This document shows positions 28,551-32,890 of a stretch of DNA of 32,890 bases, in pieces. Source of the DNA: Sphingopyxis sp. (lineage in GTDB: Bacteria; Pseudomonadota; Alphaproteobacteria; Sphingomonadales; Sphingomonadaceae); assembly GCF_019459305.1 (NCBI RefSeq), contig NZ_JAIBES010000087.1, forward strand, positions 1-32,890. The letters are read 5' to 3'. Both the position numbers and the translations under genes were made by a program. The notes beneath the pieces were generated by a model that worked only from the letters and a program-made list of their open reading frames with translations, was not told the origin of the DNA and made no database searches. Positions within the stretch are counted from its first letter, which is position 1; each line of letters starts with the position of its first letter.

Positions 28551-30482
28551 ATGATGGCGGGGGGTAGCCTTTGGCCGATCATCGCGAGCCTCGCGGCGCA
28601 GGGCGCGCCGGGGGCCGAGGTGACGCCGCCGCCGCCCGCGCCCGAAGATCCGCCAGTTGCCGGGGACGCTGCGACTGCCGAACAGCCCGCCGACGAACTG
28701 ATTCCGCCGCCGCCGCCCGTCGACTGGCAGGACATGATCAAGGACGATCTGGTCACCCAGATCATCGAAGGGCGACGCCGTCCCGGCTATCGCCCCGACC
28801 TGCCCGACGCGCTCAGCCAGGACAATGTCGGCGCGCTGCGCCCGCCGCCGCCGCAGGCGTTTCCGGGAATGGAGGACCAGTTGCCGGTCCCCGACCGCTG
28901 GCGCCTCATCGAGTCACTCGGCGTGGTCAAGGAACGCTGGTTCGACCCCTATCACCAGAACACCTATAAGGGCGACCGCGCGATCGACCGTAGCAAGGTG
29001 CCGTGGTTGCCGATCAAGGGCGACGACTGGTTCATCGTCGCCAATGCGGTGTCCGACACCGTGTTCGAACCGCGCACCTTCCCGATCCCCGTTGGGGTCC
29101 AGACCACCGAACGCCCTGGCAGCCTCGACGTGTTCGGCAAGGACCGCAGCTTTGTCCTTGCCCAGACCTTCATCGTCGGCGCGGCGCTGATCAAGGGGTC
29201 GACCGCGTTCAAGCCGCCCGACATCGAATATCGCGTCACCCTTGCCTATCAGGCCAATTATGTCGACGTCCCCGAACGGCGCGTCCTCGACGTGCGCCCG
29301 TCGAAGTCGAGCCATCGCTACGACTCGTTCCTGGGGGTGCAGGAATTTTTCATCGACAAGCATCTCGGCAACACGTCGGACCGTTATGACTTTTATTCAG
29401 TGCGGCTTGGTATCCAGCCGTTCCAGAGCGATTTTCGCGGCTTCCTGTTCAATGACAGCCAGCTCGGGCTGCGTTTTTTCGGCAATCGCGACAACAATCG
29501 TTTCCAATATAATTTCGCGGCCTTCTGGCGGCTCGAAAAAGACACCAATTCGGGTCTGAACGACATCACCCAGTCCCCGCGCGACGACTTCATCCTGACC
29601 GCCAACCTCTATCGCCAGGATTTTCCGGTCGTCGGGCTGACCAGCCAGGTCAGCGTGACCTATAATATGAACCGCGAAAAGAACGACGTGCAGATCGACC
29701 ACAACGGCTTTCCGGTGCGCCCGGCGCTGCTCGGCGACCTGCGTGGGCGCGAATATGATGTCGTTTATCTGGGTTACAGCGCCGACGGACGGATCGGGCG
29801 GATCAATCTGACCGCAAGCTTCTATGCGGCGCTCGGCGAAGACCGGAACAGCTTCTTCACCAGCAAACCGGCGCAAATTCGCGCGGGCTTTGGCGCAGTC
29901 GAGCTCAGCTACGACTATGACTGGATGCGCTTCCGTCTTTCGGGCCTATACGCGACCGGCGACGGCGATCCGTATAACAACACCGAGGGCGGCTTCGACG
30001 CGATTTTCGAAAACCCGATCTTCGGCGGCGCCGACACCAGCTATTGGATCCGCCAGACGATCCCCTTTGCCGGGGGCGGCCGCGTCATTTCGATCAACGG
30101 CCGCAACGGCATCCTGAATTCGCTACGTTCTTCGAAGGAAGAGGGGCAGTCGAATTTCAACAACCCCGGCACCGTGTTCGTTGGCGTCGGTGCCGATTTC
30201 GACCTGACCCCCGAATTTCGCGTCAGTGCCAACGCCAATCATCTGTGGTTCGAAAATACCTCGTCGCTGCAGGCGCTGCGCACCGAAGGATCGATCCCCA
30301 AGGATATTGGCTTCGACTTGTCGGTCGCGACTATCTGGCGGCCGAAGGCGACTCAGAACATCGTCGGACGTCTCAGCGGCGCGGTGCTGCTGCCCGGCGA
30401 GGGGTTCAAGGATCTGTTCGATAACAAGCAGAAGAACGACGCCTATGTGTCGATCCTCGCCAATGTAATTTTGAGTTTTTGA
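28551..30482 (+). CDS. Outer-membrane beta-barrel protein of a multiheme cytochrome cluster, 643 aa
   Basis: The N-terminus is a short hydrophobic signal-like stretch ('LWPIIASLAAQGAPGA') then a Pro-rich linker ('EVTPPPPAPEDPP', later 'IPPPPPVDW'). From about residue 190 the protein alternates polar and aromatic residues in strands ('RFQYNFAAFWRLEK', 'FILTANLYRQDFPV', 'IGRINLTASFYAAL', 'AVELSYDYDWMRFRLSGLYATG') and ends with 'SILANVILSF', the terminal Phe required for BAM insertion. The signal has few positive charges, so the start may be imprecise; the frame is the same as that of the preceding gene and the ATG is only 3 bases beyond its stop. No porin family is recognised. Its place between cytochromes suggests an MtrB/PioB-like role. 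Confidence 0.85.
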   Translation: MMAGGSLWPIIASLAAQGAPGAEVTPPPPAPEDPPVAGDAATAEQPADELIPPPPPVDWQDMIKDDLVTQIIEGRRRPGYRPDLPDALSQDNVGALRPPPPQAFPGMEDQLPVPDRWRLIESLGVVKERWFDPYHQNTYKGDRAIDRSKVPWLPIKGDDWFIVANAVSDTVFEPRTFPIPVGVQTTERPGSLDVFGKDRSFVLAQTFIVGAALIKGSTAFKPPDIEYRVTLAYQANYVDVPERRVLDVRPSKSSHRYDSFLGVQEFFIDKHLGNTSDRYDFYSVRLGIQPFQSDFRGFLFNDSQLGLRFFGNRDNNRFQYNFAAFWRLEKDTNSGLNDITQSPRDDFILTANLYRQDFPVVGLTSQVSVTYNMNREKNDVQIDHNGFPVRPALLGDLRGREYDVVYLGYSADGRIGRINLTASFYAALGEDRNSFFTSKPAQIRAGFGAVELSYDYDWMRFRLSGLYATGDGDPYNNTEGGFDAIFENPIFGGADTSYWIRQTIPFAGGGRVISINGRNGILNSLRSSKEEGQSNFNNPGTVFVGVGADFDLTPEFRVSANANHLWFENTSSLQALRTEGSIPKDIGFDLSVATIWRPKATQNIVGRLSGAVLLPGEGFKDLFDNKQKNDAYVSILANVILSF

Positions 30483-32839
30483 TGATGATGATGCGCAAAC
30501 TCTTTGCTCTGCTGGCCTTCGTCACGATGTGTGCCGCATTTGGCGCCAGTGTGGTTCGCGCCGCCGAGGAAGAGAAGCCGCTCAAGATCACCTATCGCTT
30601 CACGCCGCCCGCGCCGCGCGAACAAAGCGAGGCCGATGTCAGCGCGAAGTCGGAGGGCTGCTACAGCTGCCACACGCACACCGACCAGCCGTCGATGCAC
30701 GCGACGCCTGCGGTGCGTTTGGGCTGCACCGATTGCCACGGCGGCGACGCGAGCCAGGTCGGCTCCCCCTCGCTCGGCTACACGCACGCCACCAACAAGG
30801 CGGTGATGGCGCTCGCGCATCCGCAGCCCACCTTGCCCGGCGCCTGGCACGACAGCTCGGCGAACCCGCAGCGCAGCTACACATTGCTCAACAAGGAATC
30901 GCCCGAATTCATTCGCTTCGTAAACCCCAGCGACTACCGCGTCGCGCGCGAGGCGTGCGGCGCCTGCCATCTCGAAGTGATCGAGGCCACCGAACGCTCG
31001 CTAATGTCGACCTCGGCAATGCTGTGGGGCGGCGCTGCCTATAACAATGGGATCGTACCGTATAAAAATTACGTATTTGGAGAGGCTTATACGCGCACTG
31101 GCGAGGCCGCCTGTATCCTTTCGCCCTCTTCGCGGCTGACCGCAGAGGAATATAAGGAGGCGTGCAAGCCCAGCTTCGGGTTCGACAAGATCCTGACCGA
31201 CGACGAGAAAAAGCGCGGCGCACTGGCCAAAATGTATCCGCTGCCGCGCTGGAGCGTGATCCCGCCGGGCGACGTGTTCCGCGTCTTCGAACGCGGAGGG
31301 CGCAACATCGCGACGCAATTCCCCGAAATCGGCCTGCCCAACCCGTCCGGCAGTATCCAGCGGCTCGAGGAGCCCGGGCGCCCCGACCTCAAACAGTCGA
31401 ACCGCGGTCCCGGCACGGGGCTGCGCGTCGCGATCCCGGTGCTCAACATCCACAAGACGCGTCTCAACGATCCCTTGATGTGGTTCATGGGGACGAACGA
31501 TCAGCCCGGCGATTACCGCCATTCGGGCTGCTCGGGCTGCCACGTCGTCTATGCCAATGACCGCGAGCCGCGGCATAGCCTGACCTACGCCAAATATGGC
31601 CGCGACGGCGAAACCGACACCGTCGATCCAACGATCCGCGAGAAGCTCTGGACTGGCGACGGCCATGGCGGCGACAAAAAGTCCGCGGGTGGCGGCCATT
31701 CCGAGGCATCGCATATGGCCCCCGACGACGGCTTTGTTGGCGGAACCGGACATGGCGGGTTGATCGACCCAGCCGCCGCAGCGGCTGGCGCGCCGCAACG
31801 CGAACCGCGCCCGCGCCGCGAATCGGGGCATCCGATCAGCCACGCCTTCACCCGCGCGATCCCGACCTCACAGTGCATGACGTGCCACATGCACCAGCCG
31901 AACATCTTCCTGAACTCGTACCTCGGCTACACGATGTGGGACTATGAATCCGACGCGCCGCAGATGTGGCCCGGCCCCAACAATAGCGCGCCGCGCCCGC
32001 CGGGAATGAGCGACGAGGACTATCAGAAAAAGTACAAGCAGCAGCGCTATCCGACCGCGGCCGAGGCGCATGCGGTGCTTGAACGCAACCCCGAGGCCGC
32101 GGCGACGCGCGGACTATGGGCCGACGTCGAGTTTCTGCGTGACGTCTATGACGTCAACGACAGCAACAAGGATACACAGTTCGCCGATTATCACGGCCAT
32201 GGCTGGAACTTCCGCGGCATTTTCAAGCGCGACCGCAATGGCAATCTGCTGAACGCCGACGGCAATATGTCGACCTACGGCACCGATACCGCGAACATCA
32301 TCGACCCCAGGGATCCCGAAAAATGGCGCAGAAGCTGCAGCCATTACACCGATCCCAAGCAGCGCGACCTGTGCCTGTCGAGCGCTGATCCCGGCAAACC
32401 GGGGGTTGAAGGCAAGTTCGTGCCGCCCGGTATCAACCCGGGCAAGTCGGTGCATATGATGGACATCCACGCTGAAAAGGGGATGCAATGCGCCGATTGC
32501 CACTTCGCGCAGGACAGCCATGGCAATGGCTATATCCAGGGCGAAGTGGCCAATGCGGTCGAGATCAGCTGCAAGGATTGCCACGGCACTGCCGACGCCT
32601 TCCCCAACTTGCTCACGTCGAATGTCGCGGCGCGGCCGCAGGGCAACAATCTCGCGCTGCTGCGCAACCCCGACGGACGGCGCCGCTTCGAATTCCAGTA
32701 TAATGACGATGCCGAGGTGATCGGGCTGATCCAGCGTTCGATCGTCGACCCCAAGCTCGAATGGCAGGTCAGCCTGGTCAAGCAGGCGGTGACGCCGGGG
32801 CCGCATTTCAACGCCAAGGCGGCGGGCGCCCCCCGGTAG
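30482..32839 (+). CDS. Multiheme c-type cytochrome with at least seven CXXCH motifs, 3' end unreliable
   Basis: The ATG run at 30482-30493 overlaps the barrel gene's TGA; a Sec signal follows ('MRKLFALLAFVTMCAAFGASVVRAA'). CXXCH motifs occur near residues 60 (CYSCH), 82 (CTDCH), 159 (CGACH), 350 (CSGCH), 465 (CMTCH), 670 (CADCH) and 697 (CKDCH), in clusters separated by long heme-poor stretches. Many extra His residues could serve as distal ligands. Between about 390 and 430 lies a His/Gly-rich insert. The protein is probably periplasmic or outer-membrane associated. The C-terminal 'VTPGPHFNAKAAGAPR' runs straight into G-rich low-complexity bases; I suspect the true gene continues ('TPGHPHFNAKA' type end) and the stop at 32837 is an artefact. 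Family: multiheme cytochrome; no specific member named. Confidence 0.9.
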   Translation: MMMMRKLFALLAFVTMCAAFGASVVRAAEEEKPLKITYRFTPPAPREQSEADVSAKSEGCYSCHTHTDQPSMHATPAVRLGCTDCHGGDASQVGSPSLGYTHATNKAVMALAHPQPTLPGAWHDSSANPQRSYTLLNKESPEFIRFVNPSDYRVAREACGACHLEVIEATERSLMSTSAMLWGGAAYNNGIVPYKNYVFGEAYTRTGEAACILSPSSRLTAEEYKEACKPSFGFDKILTDDEKKRGALAKMYPLPRWSVIPPGDVFRVFERGGRNIATQFPEIGLPNPSGSIQRLEEPGRPDLKQSNRGPGTGLRVAIPVLNIHKTRLNDPLMWFMGTNDQPGDYRHSGCSGCHVVYANDREPRHSLTYAKYGRDGETDTVDPTIREKLWTGDGHGGDKKSAGGGHSEASHMAPDDGFVGGTGHGGLIDPAAAAAGAPQREPRPRRESGHPISHAFTRAIPTSQCMTCHMHQPNIFLNSYLGYTMWDYESDAPQMWPGPNNSAPRPPGMSDEDYQKKYKQQRYPTAAEAHAVLERNPEAAATRGLWADVEFLRDVYDVNDSNKDTQFADYHGHGWNFRGIFKRDRNGNLLNADGNMSTYGTDTANIIDPRDPEKWRRSCSHYTDPKQRDLCLSSADPGKPGVEGKFVPPGINPGKSVHMMDIHAEKGMQCADCHFAQDSHGNGYIQGEVANAVEISCKDCHGTADAFPNLLTSNVAARPQGNNLALLRNPDGRRRFEFQYNDDAEVIGLIQRSIVDPKLEWQVSLVKQAVTPGPHFNAKAAGAPR

Positions 32840-32890
32840 GGGCGCGGGGGGCGCGGCGCCCGGCACTTTTTGTGGGGGGCGGGGGGGGGG
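32800..32890. other. Low-complexity G-rich contig end, likely sequencing artefact
   Basis: From about 32820 the sequence is dominated by G runs (GGGGCGCGGGGGGCG, ending in ten G's after GGGGGGC), unlike the balanced composition before it. Poly-G tails at contig ends are typical of dark-cycle miscalls on two-colour Illumina instruments. Treat all bases here with caution. Confidence 0.6.

Noticed and set aside
1..32890. CRISPR arrays, rRNA genes and insertion sequences
   Set aside because: No regularly spaced direct repeats of 25-40 bases, no rRNA-like sequence and no transposase ORF were seen.

Overview
The window is GC-rich and looks like one end of a contig from a sphingomonad (Alphaproteobacteria, Sphingomonadales; Sphingopyxis-like is my best guess, an inference). 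Supporting signs are a PEPxxWA-type PEP-CTERM protein, an Lrp-controlled bifunctional PutA, NADP-type glutamate dehydrogenase, and the alphaproteobacterial 'FVLSLSK' palindromic repeat. It has two parts joined at a tRNA-Gly(CCC) gene at 18628-18701.

Part 1 (left edge to about 18.65 kb) is an integrated phage-like element. A P4-type tyrosine integrase (17198-18430) sits beside the 3' end of the tRNA, which is the expected attachment site. The other attachment site is not in the window, because the left edge cuts through a phage structural gene (DUF6441 type). The control region is at 15054-15205. Two dyads of identical architecture, TGRTAA-N5-TTAYCA, lie between a leftward promoter (TTGACG-16-GATAAT) and a rightward DUF2513 / XRE-repressor / small membrane protein cluster. 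The leftward early genes (15053 down to 6614) form chains of ATGA/GTGA-overlapping ORFs: several unknown proteins, an AlpA-type HTH protein, a replicative ATPase with a DnaB N-terminal domain, then a second AlpA/excisionase-type HTH heading a cassette of duplicated coiled-coil proteins. Spaces between these blocks carry structured DNA: a GTGGAG-repeat hairpin cluster, phased GGCGCA repeats, a duplicated 23-bp leader motif, and a run of four hairpins. The left part (0.7-6.4 kb) is accessory cargo: small membrane proteins, a zinc-ribbon protein, a PEP-CTERM protein, an HNH/AP2 protein that has lost its HNH histidine, and a small ORF whose start codon seems mutated to GTA. Between repressor and integrase lies a two-gene unit with a proteasome-beta/Anbu-like Ntn-hydrolase.

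Part 2 (18.7-32.9 kb) is chromosomal. An Lrp/AsnC regulator is divergent from putA (proline to glutamate). A CcmI-like TPR protein is divergent from gdhA (glutamate/2-oxoglutarate). Downstream of gdhA, and tightly packed (gaps of 4 nt, 3 nt and a 1-nt overlap), come a five-heme c554-like cytochrome, a lipoprotein with two GlcG/HbpS-like domains, a large outer-membrane beta-barrel, and a second multiheme cytochrome with at least seven CXXCH motifs. The combination of a barrel with multiheme cytochromes on both sides suggests a porin-cytochrome electron conduit across the outer membrane. This is the most interesting candidate system here, and its function is inference. The last 60-100 bases are G-homopolymer rich and look like a degraded contig end, so the stop codon of the last cytochrome should not be trusted.
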